Positions 1-9,665 are shown, counted from the stretch's first letter. The stretch: 64,000 bases of DNA from Aestuariispira ectoiniformans (GCF_025136295.1 NZ_CP062788.1:3613588-3677587), one strand, 5' to 3'. The notes: generated by a model not told the origin, from the letters alone. Program-made: numbers and translations.

Positions 1-711
1 GGGCTGCCGGAGGTCGCGCTGGAGCTGGGTTTTGCCACCGAGGCATCGGCGGCGCGGCTCAAACTTCTGGCGGCCGTTCCTGTCGAGGCCCGGAAGGATG
101 CGACCCATATCGCCGAATGCTTCCACCTGGACCCGGTGGACTGGTATCAGCGCGCGGGGCCGCCGGCTGCACTGGCCAAAGTGGCGGCAGCGGTCTGGCA
201 GTCCCGCCACCTGCACCTTAGCTATCGCAGTTGGAATGGAACCTCTGACAAGGAGGTGGCGCCCTTCGGCCTCGTGCTTAAAGGCAGTGACTGGTATCTG
301 CTTGCAGAGCGCAAGGGCCGTGAGGCGATCTACAAGGTTGCCTCCATCGAAAAGGCGGAGGTTCTCGACACCCATTTCAGGCGCCCTGACGATTTCGACC
401 TGCGACGCATATGGCGGGAGAAGGTCGGGCGATTCGAAAACAGCCTGCAACGGCTTACCGCCCGTATCCGTGTCTCCCCGAAAGCGCTTTCACGGCTGCC
501 GAGATTGGGGGCAACCGCCGTAGAGGCCGTCAACGCCGCCCACCCCGATCATGATGGATGGCGCGAGGCGGATATTCCTATCGAGGGCATCTCCCACGCT
601 GCCAGCGAACTGCTGGTCTTCACGGACCAGATAGAAGTGCTTGCGCCGCAGGAACTACGCGACGAAATCACCCGCCGCGCAACTGCAATCGCCAGACTTT
701 ACACATCTTAA
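1..711 (+). CDS. WYL-domain transcriptional regulator, C-terminal part
   Basis: The reading frame is open from the first base, so the gene starts outside the window and about 236 residues are visible. The segment from roughly residue 45 (WYQRAGPP) to 165 resembles the WYL ligand-sensing domain of YafY/PafC-type regulators: it has the LHLSYRSWNG strand and the APFGLVLKGSDWYLLAERKG stretch that carries the conserved W-Y pair. The rest matches the WCX-like C-terminal extension. The DNA-binding HTH should lie upstream. Its stop shares a TTAA palindrome with the stop of the convergent methyltransferase. The target is unknown. Confidence 0.82.
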   Translation, partial: GLPEVALELGFATEASAARLKLLAAVPVEARKDATHIAECFHLDPVDWYQRAGPPAALAKVAAAVWQSRHLHLSYRSWNGTSDKEVAPFGLVLKGSDWYLLAERKGREAIYKVASIEKAEVLDTHFRRPDDFDLRRIWREKVGRFENSLQRLTARIRVSPKALSRLPRLGATAVEAVNAAHPDHDGWREADIPIEGISHAASELLVFTDQIEVLAPQELRDEITRRATAIARLYTS

Positions 712-1364
712 CCGGGTTTCACCCGAAACAGGGCGTGGATGACGCCGATATCGTCACTGAAATCTTCATTACAGGGAAGATAGGGCTTCGGTTCGCTGAT
801 CATGACGGGAGACCAGAACCTCCGTTTCTCCATATCGCCAACCAGTGCGTCGAACGCTTCCTCCGCCCAACGGTCCTCACGATGGGTGAAAAGGATATGA
901 CCACCAGCCCGGACAATACGGCAGAGGTCCGTCAGCAACGCCTCCGCATCCTCAATATAGGTCATCACGCCAACACAGGCGGCGGCATCAAAGGCATCAT
1001 CCGCCAACGGTAACGGGATGACCTGCAGGTCGTGCCGCTGCAAGCGTGCATAATTCCCATGCCGAGTAGCAATTTCGAGGGAGGCCGCAGAAATGTCCAG
1101 CCCCTCAACCCCGCAGTCAAACCGGTCTCTCAGGGCGGCGGCCAACAGCCCGGTCCCGCAGCCGACATCCAGAATCGCGCCTCCAGGCTTCACACAGCCC
1201 GCAAGCGCCTCTGCGGCATCATCGGCGGCTCTGTAGTTCCAGTCCTTGAGGGTGTCGTTATAGGTCTCTGCCCAGTCGTTATAATAGGCCTCAACCTCTT
1301 TCGGGTTCTTCGACCCGGCCTTGAGAGACTGAAATCCCTGCTTCGGTAAATCTCCTGCCGTCAT
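708..1364 (-). CDS. Class I SAM-dependent methyltransferase
   Basis: A 218-residue cytosolic protein with a Rossmann-type methyltransferase core. Motif I is ILDVGCGTG at about residues 64-72, followed by the acidic EGLDIS strand end and a CVGVMTYIEDAEALL segment typical of the Methyltransf_11/25 families. The N-terminal EVEAYYNDWAETYNDTLKDWNYRA resembles small-molecule methyltransferases of the Williams-Beuren/METTL27 type. A GGGGGAG ribosome-binding site lies just before the ATG. It converges on the WYL gene with overlapping stop codons. The substrate cannot be read from sequence. Confidence 0.85.
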   Translation of the reverse strand: MTAGDLPKQGFQSLKAGSKNPKEVEAYYNDWAETYNDTLKDWNYRAADDAAEALAGCVKPGGAILDVGCGTGLLAAALRDRFDCGVEGLDISAASLEIATRHGNYARLQRHDLQVIPLPLADDAFDAAACVGVMTYIEDAEALLTDLCRIVRAGGHILFTHREDRWAEEAFDALVGDMEKRRFWSPVMISEPKPYLPCNEDFSDDIGVIHALFRVKPG

Positions 1365-1440
1365 CGTCTCCCCCAGTCATGATTATCTGTCATGGCCAAC
1401 GGTAGCGCGAACGGTGGGTATTGTCAGCAGCCCCTCCCCT

Positions 1441-2454
1441 TTAAGAGGAGGATGTCTCTCCGCTCAATACGGCGTTATGGCCGTAGAATTTCTTGTACCA
1501 CTCGACAAATTTGGGCAGCCCTACATCAATCGGCGTCGTTGGTTCATAGCCAAAGTCGCGCCGCATGGGTTCCACATCGGCATAGGTTACAGGCACGTCG
1601 CCATCCTGCATTGGCTGGAAGTCGATCTTGGCTTTCTGGCCGGTCGCCTTTTCCAGCACCTCGATCATATGCATCAACTCTTCGGAGCGGTTATTGCCGA
1701 TATTATAGACCCGATGCGGCGCAGCCTTGCCATCGTCGGCAGGCGGATTGTCGAGGCAGGAGATAATACCGCTGACGATATCGTCAACATAGGTGAAATC
1801 GCGCTTCATCTGGCCATTGTTGAAAACCGGGATCTCCTCGCCCGCAAACATTTTGCGGGTAAAGATGAAGGCCGCCATATCCGGACGCCCCCAGGGTCCG
1901 TAAACGGTGAAGAAACGCAGGCCCGTCTGCGGAATGCGATAGAGATGGGAATAGCAATGGCCCATCAGTTCGTCCGCCTTCTTGGTCGCGGCATAAAGCG
2001 AGACCGGCGTATCGCAGACATCATCCGTGGAAAACGGCATTTTGGTGTTGCCGCCATAGACGCTGGAGGACGAGGCATAGACCAGATGTTTCAGGCCTTC
2101 CTTGTGCCGCGCAAGCTCCAGGATATTCAACTGGCCGACCACGTTGGTCTGTACGTAGGCATGCGGATTTTCAAGCGAGTAACGCACACCGGCCTGCGCC
2201 GCCAGATGGACAATCCGGTCGATATCCGGGCGGCGTTCCACCAGATCGTTCAGGGCTTCGGCGTCGGCAATGTCGATTTTTTCGAAGGTATAGCCTTCCC
2301 GCCCGACAAGGCGATCACGGCGGGCTTCCTTGAGGGTGACATCGTAATAGTCGTTGAGATTGTCGATTCCGACGACCTTGTCGCCACGATTGAGCAGTGT
2401 TTCCGACACATGCATGCCGATAAAGCCAGCCGCGCCCGTCACCAGAACCGTCAT
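1441..2454 (-). CDS. NAD-dependent epimerase, UDP-glucuronate 4-epimerase-like
   Basis: A 337-residue extended short-chain dehydrogenase/reductase. The NAD-binding GAAGFIG lies at residues 7-13, the YASSSSVYG strand at about 126-134, and the catalytic YxxxK as Y154-K158. The sequence NLNDYYDVTLKEARRDRL and the RFFTVYGPWGRPDMA segment are typical of the UDP-glucuronate 4-epimerase subgroup that makes UDP-galacturonate for cell-surface polysaccharides. A GAGGA ribosome-binding site precedes the ATG. The divergent neighbour is an envelope sulfatase, which fits a surface-glycan role. Related UDP-GlcNAc epimerases cannot be excluded. Confidence 0.85.
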   Translation of the reverse strand: MTVLVTGAAGFIGMHVSETLLNRGDKVVGIDNLNDYYDVTLKEARRDRLVGREGYTFEKIDIADAEALNDLVERRPDIDRIVHLAAQAGVRYSLENPHAYVQTNVVGQLNILELARHKEGLKHLVYASSSSVYGGNTKMPFSTDDVCDTPVSLYAATKKADELMGHCYSHLYRIPQTGLRFFTVYGPWGRPDMAAFIFTRKMFAGEEIPVFNNGQMKRDFTYVDDIVSGIISCLDNPPADDGKAAPHRVYNIGNNRSEELMHMIEVLEKATGQKAKIDFQPMQDGDVPVTYADVEPMRRDFGYEPTTPIDVGLPKFVEWYKKFYGHNAVLSGETSSS

Positions 2455-2661
2455 GTCAAATCCTCAATAAACCTGAATGGGCTGTCGTCAGCCGCCCGCT
2501 TGCACCTTCTGCACGGATATACCTGCCCTCTTCGGCAAGGGCAAGTATCGGACATGTGCGAAAATCCGCGCATCTGGCGGCGTTCAGGTTATTGTCAGCT
2601 TTACCCTTTAATATTTACTACTTATAGTTGATCAACATATATAACAAACCAAGAGTTCGGA

Positions 2662-4674
2662 ATGTCACAACGCAGCTCGCTTCCGGCCCCGTTTGGGGCT
2701 GTTTTGGATTCCAGATTATTCCGGATCATTGCCAGCTTCACCGCCGTCTATATGGCCAGCTCCCTTGTCCTCCGTGTCACGCTGACCTTCTTTCTGGATA
2801 CATCATCCTGGGCGGATGCGCCGCTGAAACTTCTGGCGGCTGTCGCAATCGGCAGCATTCACGATCTGTTTGCAGGCGTCGGGCTGATCAGTCTCTTCCT
2901 GTTGCTGATATTCCTGTTCGTGCCCCGAAAGAAATCCTTCAGCCGCGGATTGTTGTTCACGGTTTTCGCCGCGTTCTTCGTCGGTATGCTTTTCATAGAC
3001 GTCGCGGAGCTTCTGTTCTGGCAGGAGTTTTCAAACCGCTTTAACGGGATCGCTGTCTTTTACCTGATTTTCCCGCGCGAAGTGATCGGCAATATCTATG
3101 AATCCTTCCCCGTCGAATATGAACTGCCTGCCGTCTTTGCCGCCGGTATCGCCCTTTGGTATGTGGCCGGGCGCAAGACCACCGACACACTTGCCCGCCT
3201 TTTCAGGGAAGGCAGCCGCTGGCGTCTTGCCTCCACGGCCCTGCTTACTGCTGTTGTCGCCGGCCTGCTGAGCGCCTATGCCCATGTGCGCCCGTTCGAG
3301 AACCGGGAATTCAACGAGATGGCGGAGAACGGATTGCGCAGCCTTTTCTATGCGGCGCTTTCCAACGACGAAGAATATGAAGGCGTCTATCCGTCGATCA
3401 AAGATCACAAACTGGAAGTCACCGAACTGCGCAAGGCGGTAAAGCAGGAAAACAGCCGATTTGTAAAACCGACCGGGCCAAACCCGATCCTGCGTCAAAT
3501 CACACCTGACCGCCCGACGAAGAAACTCAACATTGTGATTGCCATTGAGGAAAGCTTTGGCGCGAAATTCGTTGACTATCTGGACAATAAAACCGGCGTT
3601 TCGATTTCTCCGAACCTGAACCGCCTGGCCAAGGAAGGCGTTTCCTTCACCAATGTCTATGCCTCCGGTGACCGCACCGTGCGCGGCCTGGAAGCCGTCC
3701 TGACGTCATTCGCGCCGATCCCCGGCATTTCCACCGCCCGGCGCGACGGTTCCCGGCATATGTTCTCCCTGCCCTATGTGCTGAAACAACAGGGTTACAA
3801 CTCTGGCATACTCTATGGTGGGGAGGCCCTGTTCGACAATATGGGGACCTTCTGGGACGGCATCGGCTTTGACCATGTCTGGGACGAGAATGACATCCGC
3901 CATGAATCCTTCTCCACGATCTGGGGTGTCTCTGACGAGGATCTCTTCACCGAGGCGCTGCAGCGTATGGATGAGAATGCGGGCCCCGGTAAAGCGCCCT
4001 TCCTCCTGAGTATGATGACGGTCTCCAATCACCGCCCCTACAAGTTCCCGCAGGATCATGTGAAATGGAAGGATGACCGCGGCCGGATCGAGAATACGGC
4101 AACCTATGCCGACTGGGCGTTCGGGAACTTTATCGAACGGGCCCGCTCAAAACCCTGGTTCGACGATACGGTCTTCGTCTTTGTCGCCGACCACAGCCGC
4201 AAGATCAACGGCGCGTCGCGCATTCCGGTCGATGCCTTCCGCATTCCGATTGTCTTCTACTCACCCAAACACCTGAAACCCATGCAGGTCGACAAGCTGA
4301 TGGCGCAGATCGACCTGTCGCCGACCCTGCTGGGCCTGTTGGGTTTCAAATATGACAGCCCGTTCTTCGGTGTGGATGTGCTGAAGCAGCCGAATGACGA
4401 TGGGCGCATCATCATCTCCCATAACTTCTCTATCGCCTATGGCCGCCCCGGCCAGGTGGTAGTCCTGGAGCCCACCGGCGATACCATCGCCTATGACTTC
4501 AAGGTGGGAGAACAACTTAAAACCCGTGCGACCCCGGACCCGGCGCTGCGCGAAGAGGCGATCTCCGTCGTTCAGACCGCCCACCGGATGTTCTACGCGG
4601 GCGACTATCACTACGATAATCCGGCATTTGCCAAACAGTCGCTTGAGCCCGGCAACAACGTCGCGCAGCAATAA
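2662..4674 (+). CDS. LTA synthase family sulfatase / phosphoglycerol transferase-like
   Basis: A 670-residue inner-membrane protein. The N-terminal 210 residues hold about five hydrophobic segments (near 20-45, 55-90, 97-120, 155-170, 190-207). An extracytoplasmic sulfatase-fold domain follows: EES at 296-298, GDRT with probable nucleophile T339, the WGVSDEDLF block at 421-429, SNHRPY near 455-460 and the metal-binding ADH at 508-510. This is the architecture of lipoteichoic acid synthase and of Gram-negative phosphoglycerol transferases such as OpgB and membrane-anchored phosphoethanolamine-type enzymes. In this Gram-negative setting I infer modification of a periplasmic glucan or surface glycan; the acceptor is unknown. 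A strong terminator follows. Confidence 0.85.
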   Translation: MSQRSSLPAPFGAVLDSRLFRIIASFTAVYMASSLVLRVTLTFFLDTSSWADAPLKLLAAVAIGSIHDLFAGVGLISLFLLLIFLFVPRKKSFSRGLLFTVFAAFFVGMLFIDVAELLFWQEFSNRFNGIAVFYLIFPREVIGNIYESFPVEYELPAVFAAGIALWYVAGRKTTDTLARLFREGSRWRLASTALLTAVVAGLLSAYAHVRPFENREFNEMAENGLRSLFYAALSNDEEYEGVYPSIKDHKLEVTELRKAVKQENSRFVKPTGPNPILRQITPDRPTKKLNIVIAIEESFGAKFVDYLDNKTGVSISPNLNRLAKEGVSFTNVYASGDRTVRGLEAVLTSFAPIPGISTARRDGSRHMFSLPYVLKQQGYNSGILYGGEALFDNMGTFWDGIGFDHVWDENDIRHESFSTIWGVSDEDLFTEALQRMDENAGPGKAPFLLSMMTVSNHRPYKFPQDHVKWKDDRGRIENTATYADWAFGNFIERARSKPWFDDTVFVFVADHSRKINGASRIPVDAFRIPIVFYSPKHLKPMQVDKLMAQIDLSPTLLGLLGFKYDSPFFGVDVLKQPNDDGRIIISHNFSIAYGRPGQVVVLEPTGDTIAYDFKVGEQLKTRATPDPALREEAISVVQTAHRMFYAGDYHYDNPAFAKQSLEPGNNVAQQ

Positions 4675-4696
4675 AATCCCTGTCCCCACAATTCAA

Positions 4697-4725
4697 AGCC
4701 GGAGGCCATCGCCTCCGGCTTTTTT
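4697..4725 (+). terminator. Rho-independent terminator of the LTA-synthase-like gene
   Basis: A 9-bp perfect GC-rich stem (GCCGGAGGC/GCCTCCGGC, 4698-4706 and 4711-4719) with a CATC loop is followed directly by six T residues. It lies 23 bases after the stop codon. Confidence 0.93.
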
Positions 4726-4958
4726 CGTTGTGCATCACTCATGATGACACTGACGCATGGCAGGATCGCCCCCTATCCTCACGAACAAATATTTCAAAAG
4801 TCAGCAACAATATTACTTGCGCATTTAGGTCAGTAATGCTAACCTATTTGCCTTGGACAAATTTGGATCTCGGCTCCAAATAAGCCCCACAAAAAATAAT
4901 AAAAAAGATACAATAGAACAGATTTGGTGCGGAGCCGAAGACGTTGGGAGATGACACA

Positions 4959-7900
4959 ATGACGCTCGCGACCGTCAATCTGGACGATAAATATACACTC
5001 GATTCCGGACGTATTTTCATTACCGGCATTCAGGCCCTGGTACGCCTGCCCCTGATGCAGCGCCAGCGCGATATTGCCGCAGGCCTTAACACCGCAGGCT
5101 TTATTTCCGGGTATCGCGGGTCCCCGCTCGGCGGGTTGGACCAGCAGCTTTGGAAAGCGAAAAATTATCTGGAAGAAAACCAGATCGAATTTCAGCCCGG
5201 CCTGAACGAGGACCTTGCGGCCACCGCCGTCTGGGGTTCCCAGCAATCCCAGCTTTTCAACGACAGTCTGGTCGATGGTATTTTCGGCCTGTGGTACGGC
5301 AAGGCCCCGGGCGTCGACCGCTCCGGCGACGTCTTCAAACACGGCAACGCGGCAGGCACGTCCAAGCACGGTGGCGTGCTGTTGCTTTCCGGTGACGACC
5401 ACACCTGCAAATCATCCACCCTGCCCAGCCAGACCGAATATGCCTTCATGGACGCCATGATCCCGGTCCTGGCCCCGGCCAATGTGCAGGAATATCTGGA
5501 TTTCGGCATCCATGGCATCGCGCTGTCCCGGTATTCCGGCTGCTGGGTTTCCTTCAAGACGCTTGCAGAAACCGTTGAAACCAGCGCCAGCGTCTATGTG
5601 GACCCGCACCGTGTTCAGATTAAGGAACCGACTGATTTCGAACTGCCTGAAGGCGGCGTTTCGATCCGCTATCCTTTCCCGCCGCTGGAACAGGAACGGA
5701 TGCTGCATCAGTACAAGCTTTATGCCGCACTCGCCTATGCGCGCGCCAACAATCTGAACCATCCGGTCATCGACGGCCCGAACCGCCGTATCGGCATCGT
5801 CACCACGGGCAAAAGCTATCTCGACGTGATGCAGGCGCTCGAAGACCTGCATATCGACGCGGAATATGCCGCCAAGATCGGCATCAGCGTCTATAAGGTC
5901 GGCATGGTCTGGCCGCTGGAACGCGACGGCATCCGCCAGTTCGCCGAAGGCCTGGAAGAAATCATCGTCGTTGAGGAAAAACGCGCCGTCATCGAAAACC
6001 AGTTGAAGGAACAGCTTTACAACTGGCGTGGCGATGTCCGTCCGCGCGTGGTCGGCAAATTCGACGAGGGCGGCGACTGGGTTCTACCGTCCATCGACGA
6101 ACTGACCCCCGCACGTATTGCCCGGGTCCTGGTGGAGCGCCTGCGCAGGACCCGTGAAGGCACCACCGCCGACATGGAAACCCATTTCGAAAAACGCCTG
6201 AATTTCCTGGCGGAGAAAGAAAAACAGCTATCCGCACGTAAGCCCTCGCTTTCCCGGACCCCGTTCTTCTGTTCCGGCTGCCCGCACAACACCTCCACCC
6301 GCGTACCGGAAGGTTCCCGGGCGCTGGCGGGGATCGGCTGTCACTATATGGTGCAGTGGATGGACCGCAGCACCGACACCTTCACCCAGATGGGCGGCGA
6401 GGGTGTTACCTGGGTCGGCCAGTCCAAATTCTCCAAGACCAAGCATGTCTTCGCCAACCTTGGCGACGGCACCTATATGCATTCCGGCCTGCTGGCGATC
6501 CGCCAGGCCATCGCGGCCAAGGTCAATATCACCTACAAGATTCTGTTCAACGACGCCGTTGCCATGACCGGCGGCCAGCCCTTTGACGGGCCGCTGACCC
6601 CCTGGGACATCGCCCGTCAGGTCAAGGCCGAAGGTGTTGTTCGAATTGACGTGGTCACCGATGAACCGGAGAAATACGGGTCCGGCACCCTTTTCCCGGA
6701 ACACACCCAGATTCACCATCGTCGTGACCTGGACAAGGTCCAGAAGGAACTGCGTGAGGTCGGGGGCACCACGGTGCTGATCTATGACCAGACCTGCGCG
6801 GCGGAAAAACGCCGTCGCCGGAAACGCGGCCAGTTCCCGGACCCGGCTGTGCGCGCCTTCATCAACGAAGACGTCTGCGAGGGCTGCGGCGACTGCGGCG
6901 AGGTTTCCAACTGTGTTTCCATCGAACCGAAAGAAACCGAGTTCGGCCGCAAACGTAAAATCGACCAGTCGTCCTGCAACAAGGACTATTCCTGTGTCGA
7001 TGGTTTCTGCCCCAGCTTTGTCACCGTCCACGGCGGCAAGCCCCGTAAAGGCAAAGGCGCGGAGAAGGACTCGGCCAAGCAGGCACATCTGGGCAACCTG
7101 TTCGAGGCCCTGCCGGAACCGAAACTGCCGACGGTCGACGACCAACCCTACAGCATCCTGCTGACCGGTGTCGGCGGTACGGGCGTTGTCACCATCGGTG
7201 CGCTGTTGGGCATGGCCGCCCATATGGAGGGCAAGGGCTGCTCCATCCTCGACATGGCGGGCCTCGCCCAGAAGGGTGGCGCGGTATCCTCCCATATCCG
7301 TATCGCCAAATCGCCGGAAGATATTCATGCAGTCCGTATCGCCGCCGGTGGGGCAAACCTGCTGCTGGGTTGCGATGTCGTCGTCTCCGCCGCATTCGAT
7401 TCCATGGCAAAGACGGACCTGAATGTGACCAATGCGGTCGTCAACACCCATGAGATCATCACCGGGGCCTTCACCCGCAACCCGGACTTCAAGTTCCCCT
7501 CCAAGGAACTGGTAGAGATCATCACGGATTGTGTCGGCAAGGATAACGCCCATTTCATCGAAGGGACGGCCATTGCCACATCCCTGATGGGCGACAGCAT
7601 CGCCACCAATATGTTCATGCTGGGCTATGCCTATCAGAACGGTTTCATCCCGGTCTCCGAGGAAGCCATCTTCAAGGCTATCGAATTGAACAAGGTGGCC
7701 GTCGACGCCAACAAACGCGCCTTCACCTGGGGCCGCCGTGCCGCCCATGACCTTGACGCCGTGCGCAAGATGGTCGGTCGTCCACAGGCACGCAAGGAAG
7801 AGGATTTCAAGGCGGAAAGCCTGGATGACCTGCTGACGATCCGCCACAACGAACTGATCGCCTATCAGAACCGCGCCTATGCGGATCGCTACAAGGCGTT

Positions 7901-8483
7901 GGTGAATAAGGTCCGCGCGAAGGAAAGCGGCATCGTCGCCAACAGTGAAGAGCTGACCAAGGCGGTCGCACGCTATTACTTCAAGCTGCTTGCCTATAAG
8001 GATGAATATGAGGTGGCGCGCCTGTTTGCCAAACAGGACTTCAAACGACGCCTGCATGACGCCTTTGAAGGTGACTACAAGGTCCACTACCACCTGGCAG
8101 CACCGCTATTCTCAGAGACGGACCCGGAAACGGGCCACCTGATCAAACGGGAATACGGCCCCTGGATCATGAGCGCCATGAAAACCCTGGCGAAATTCAA
8201 GTTCCTGCGCGGCACGAAGCTGGATATCTTCGGCTATCATCATGAACGCCAGCTGGAGCGCCAGTTGATCGCGGATTATGAAAAGACCGTGGATAAACTG
8301 CTCACCGGCCTGACTGCGGACAATCTGGACACGGCAATCGAGATCGCCAGCATTCCGGAACATATCCGTGGCTTTGGCCACGTGAAAGACAGGCATGTCG
8401 CCGATGCCAAGGCCAATGAACAGGTGTTGCTGGAACGGTTCAGCAATCCCAAACCCGCGCCGCAGGCTGCCGCCGCGGAGTAA
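4959..8483 (+). CDS. Indolepyruvate ferredoxin oxidoreductase, fused alpha/beta type
   Basis: A protein of about 1174 residues joining the IorA-like and IorB-like parts in one chain, as is usual in Proteobacteria. It oxidatively decarboxylates aryl- or branched 2-oxo acids to acyl-CoA and passes electrons to ferredoxin. The N-terminus has the 2-oxoacid oxidoreductase signature SGYRGSPLGGLDQQLW, the middle has a TPP-domain CSGCPHNTSTRVPEG and GDGTYMHSGL, and an iron-sulfur motif CEGCGDCGEVSNC lies near residue 640. A gamma-type domain with GVGGTGVVTIG follows. I chose the ATG at 4959, eight bases after a GGGAG site; a TTG at 4944 is possible. A terminator closes the transcript. Confidence 0.93.
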   Translation: MTLATVNLDDKYTLDSGRIFITGIQALVRLPLMQRQRDIAAGLNTAGFISGYRGSPLGGLDQQLWKAKNYLEENQIEFQPGLNEDLAATAVWGSQQSQLFNDSLVDGIFGLWYGKAPGVDRSGDVFKHGNAAGTSKHGGVLLLSGDDHTCKSSTLPSQTEYAFMDAMIPVLAPANVQEYLDFGIHGIALSRYSGCWVSFKTLAETVETSASVYVDPHRVQIKEPTDFELPEGGVSIRYPFPPLEQERMLHQYKLYAALAYARANNLNHPVIDGPNRRIGIVTTGKSYLDVMQALEDLHIDAEYAAKIGISVYKVGMVWPLERDGIRQFAEGLEEIIVVEEKRAVIENQLKEQLYNWRGDVRPRVVGKFDEGGDWVLPSIDELTPARIARVLVERLRRTREGTTADMETHFEKRLNFLAEKEKQLSARKPSLSRTPFFCSGCPHNTSTRVPEGSRALAGIGCHYMVQWMDRSTDTFTQMGGEGVTWVGQSKFSKTKHVFANLGDGTYMHSGLLAIRQAIAAKVNITYKILFNDAVAMTGGQPFDGPLTPWDIARQVKAEGVVRIDVVTDEPEKYGSGTLFPEHTQIHHRRDLDKVQKELREVGGTTVLIYDQTCAAEKRRRRKRGQFPDPAVRAFINEDVCEGCGDCGEVSNCVSIEPKETEFGRKRKIDQSSCNKDYSCVDGFCPSFVTVHGGKPRKGKGAEKDSAKQAHLGNLFEALPEPKLPTVDDQPYSILLTGVGGTGVVTIGALLGMAAHMEGKGCSILDMAGLAQKGGAVSSHIRIAKSPEDIHAVRIAAGGANLLLGCDVVVSAAFDSMAKTDLNVTNAVVNTHEIITGAFTRNPDFKFPSKELVEIITDCVGKDNAHFIEGTAIATSLMGDSIATNMFMLGYAYQNGFIPVSEEAIFKAIELNKVAVDANKRAFTWGRRAAHDLDAVRKMVGRPQARKEEDFKAESLDDLLTIRHNELIAYQNRAYADRYKALVNKVRAKESGIVANSEELTKAVARYYFKLLAYKDEYEVARLFAKQDFKRRLHDAFEGDYKVHYHLAAPLFSETDPETGHLIKREYGPWIMSAMKTLAKFKFLRGTKLDIFGYHHERQLERQLIADYEKTVDKLLTGLTADNLDTAIEIASIPEHIRGFGHVKDRHVADAKANEQVLLERFSNPKPAPQAAAAE

Positions 8484-8507
8484 GGACAAACGTCCAGAGC
8501 AAACTGA

Positions 8508-8540
8508 AAGGCCGGTCCCAGGGACCGGCCTGGCCTTTTT
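8508..8540 (+). terminator. Rho-independent terminator after the oxidoreductase gene
   Basis: A long GC-rich stem (GGCCGGTCCC at 8510-8519 with GGGACCGGCC at 8521-8530) is followed by TGGCC and a run of five T at 8536-8540. It begins 26 bases after the stop. Confidence 0.85.
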
Positions 8541-8561
8541 CTTGTTTGCATCAAGCCACCG

Positions 8562-9101
8562 TCAGGCCGGGGTCTCGTTTTCCCCGATCACCCCCAGCAC
8601 CCCCAGGATACGGACCACCTTGCCCTCTTCATCGACCATCGGCAGATCGATACTCTCAAAATGGTTATTGCGGAGATAGCCGCCACGCCCGAATATTTCG
8701 CAGTAGTGAGCCCGGCGATCCCGGATGATGACGCGATAATATTGAAACAAGGAGCGCTTTTCAGGAAGCGCGTCATCTTCGCGGATGACGTCTTTGGTCC
8801 ATGTGCTGTTGCCCAACAGGCGCCTCACCTTTTCACCGTGAAGCACGATTTGAACCGCTTCCGGGTCTTCCGTATTCACGAGGAAGAAATTTTCCGCAAG
8901 CGGTGCATGGTCCAGCAGATCAAACACCGCCCATTGCACCGGCCCTTCCTCACAATCCCGATGGTCCCGATACCAGTCATACATTGCCCTGGTTTGCGGA
9001 GAACGCAGCAGGCCCAGATCATCAAGCAGCCTGTGCTCGATCTGCAGCTCCGTCGGTCCCACAGGTAAAACGCGCTTACCTTTGGCCATCCTGTCACTCA
9101 T
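8562..9101 (-). CDS. PAS-like single-domain protein (PAS_5/DUF type)
   Basis: A 179-residue soluble protein without signal peptide or output domain. It resembles the PAS_5-like family that occurs in many copies in Rhodospirillales: an N-terminal helix with YDWYRDHRD, then QWAVFDLLDH, a strand VQIVLHGEKVRRLLG, LFQYYRVIIRDRR and a final strand pair HFESIDLPMVDEEGKVVRILGVLG. The last segment is what a PAS sensor core looks like. It lies 39 bases downstream of, and is clearly homologous to, the protein at 9141-9665, so the pair is a tandem duplication. Ligand and partner are unknown; a signalling role is inference. Confidence 0.72.
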   Translation of the reverse strand: MSDRMAKGKRVLPVGPTELQIEHRLLDDLGLLRSPQTRAMYDWYRDHRDCEEGPVQWAVFDLLDHAPLAENFFLVNTEDPEAVQIVLHGEKVRRLLGNSTWTKDVIREDDALPEKRSLFQYYRVIIRDRRAHYCEIFGRGGYLRNNHFESIDLPMVDEEGKVVRILGVLGVIGENETPA

Positions 9102-9140
9102 ACAAACTCTCCCGGGTCTTCAGGCTGCCCGCGCAGCAGA

Positions 9141-9665
9141 TCAGAGAAAATCAATCGCCCCGATAAACCGGATCACCCGTCCATCCGTATCGAACAGCGG
9201 CAAATCAACACTTTCAAAGTTGGAAGACAGCAATCCTTCCGAACACACCTTACCGAGAGACCGCTTGGGCTGCCTGCCTATGAAACTGTCATAGTAGTGG
9301 TGGTAAAGCTTGGCTTTCACCGGATGGTCGTCATCAGGGGCCACAGACTGTTTGTTCCAGCATCTATCGGCAAACATTCGTTTCGGAAATTCACCGTGCA
9401 ACGAAAATTCAAAGCTCTCCCCCTCCCCGGCCACCTTGAGAAGGTATAGATGCGGGGCAAGCTCCCGATGGTCCACAATATCAAAAGAGGCCCAGGGAGC
9501 CTCTCCACCATGATCACCTGCCGCCGCCTCCCACCAGTCATAGAGAGACCGGCAAACTTCCGTCGCTATTTGATCCCGACTGGTCAGGGCCATGCTGGCC
9601 ACATCAACGATCTCACGCTTAACAGCAAGAATTCTGTATTTTTCCGGTAAAGGCTCTCGATACAT
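9141..9665 (-). CDS. PAS-like single-domain protein, paralogue of the next gene
   Basis: A 174-residue soluble protein sharing the layout of the 8562-9101 product: SLYDWWEAAAGD, PWASFDIVDHRELAPHLYLL, FEFSLHGEFPKRMFAD, HHYYDSFIGRQ and NFESVDLPLFDTDGRVIRFIGAIDF. The shared positions (LHGE, the YY pair, NFES/HFES-(V/I)DLP and the terminal RF/RI-hG) identify it as a paralogue although overall identity is modest. No catalytic or DNA-binding motif is visible. The two genes are probably cotranscribed. Function is unknown; the PAS-type fold suggests small-molecule or redox sensing. Confidence 0.7.
   Translation of the reverse strand: MYREPLPEKYRILAVKREIVDVASMALTSRDQIATEVCRSLYDWWEAAAGDHGGEAPWASFDIVDHRELAPHLYLLKVAGEGESFEFSLHGEFPKRMFADRCWNKQSVAPDDDHPVKAKLYHHYYDSFIGRQPKRSLGKVCSEGLLSSNFESVDLPLFDTDGRVIRFIGAIDFL

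Noticed and set aside
1414-2631. 405-codon plus-strand frame
   Set aside because: Shadow of the epimerase gene on the other strand, which has all SDR motifs.
4944-4959. TTG start for the oxidoreductase
   Set aside because: The ATG at 4959 has a well-placed GGGAG site; the TTG would overlap it.
6228-8093. 621-codon open frame on the minus strand
   Set aside because: Antisense shadow of the indolepyruvate oxidoreductase; no domain and no ribosome-binding site.
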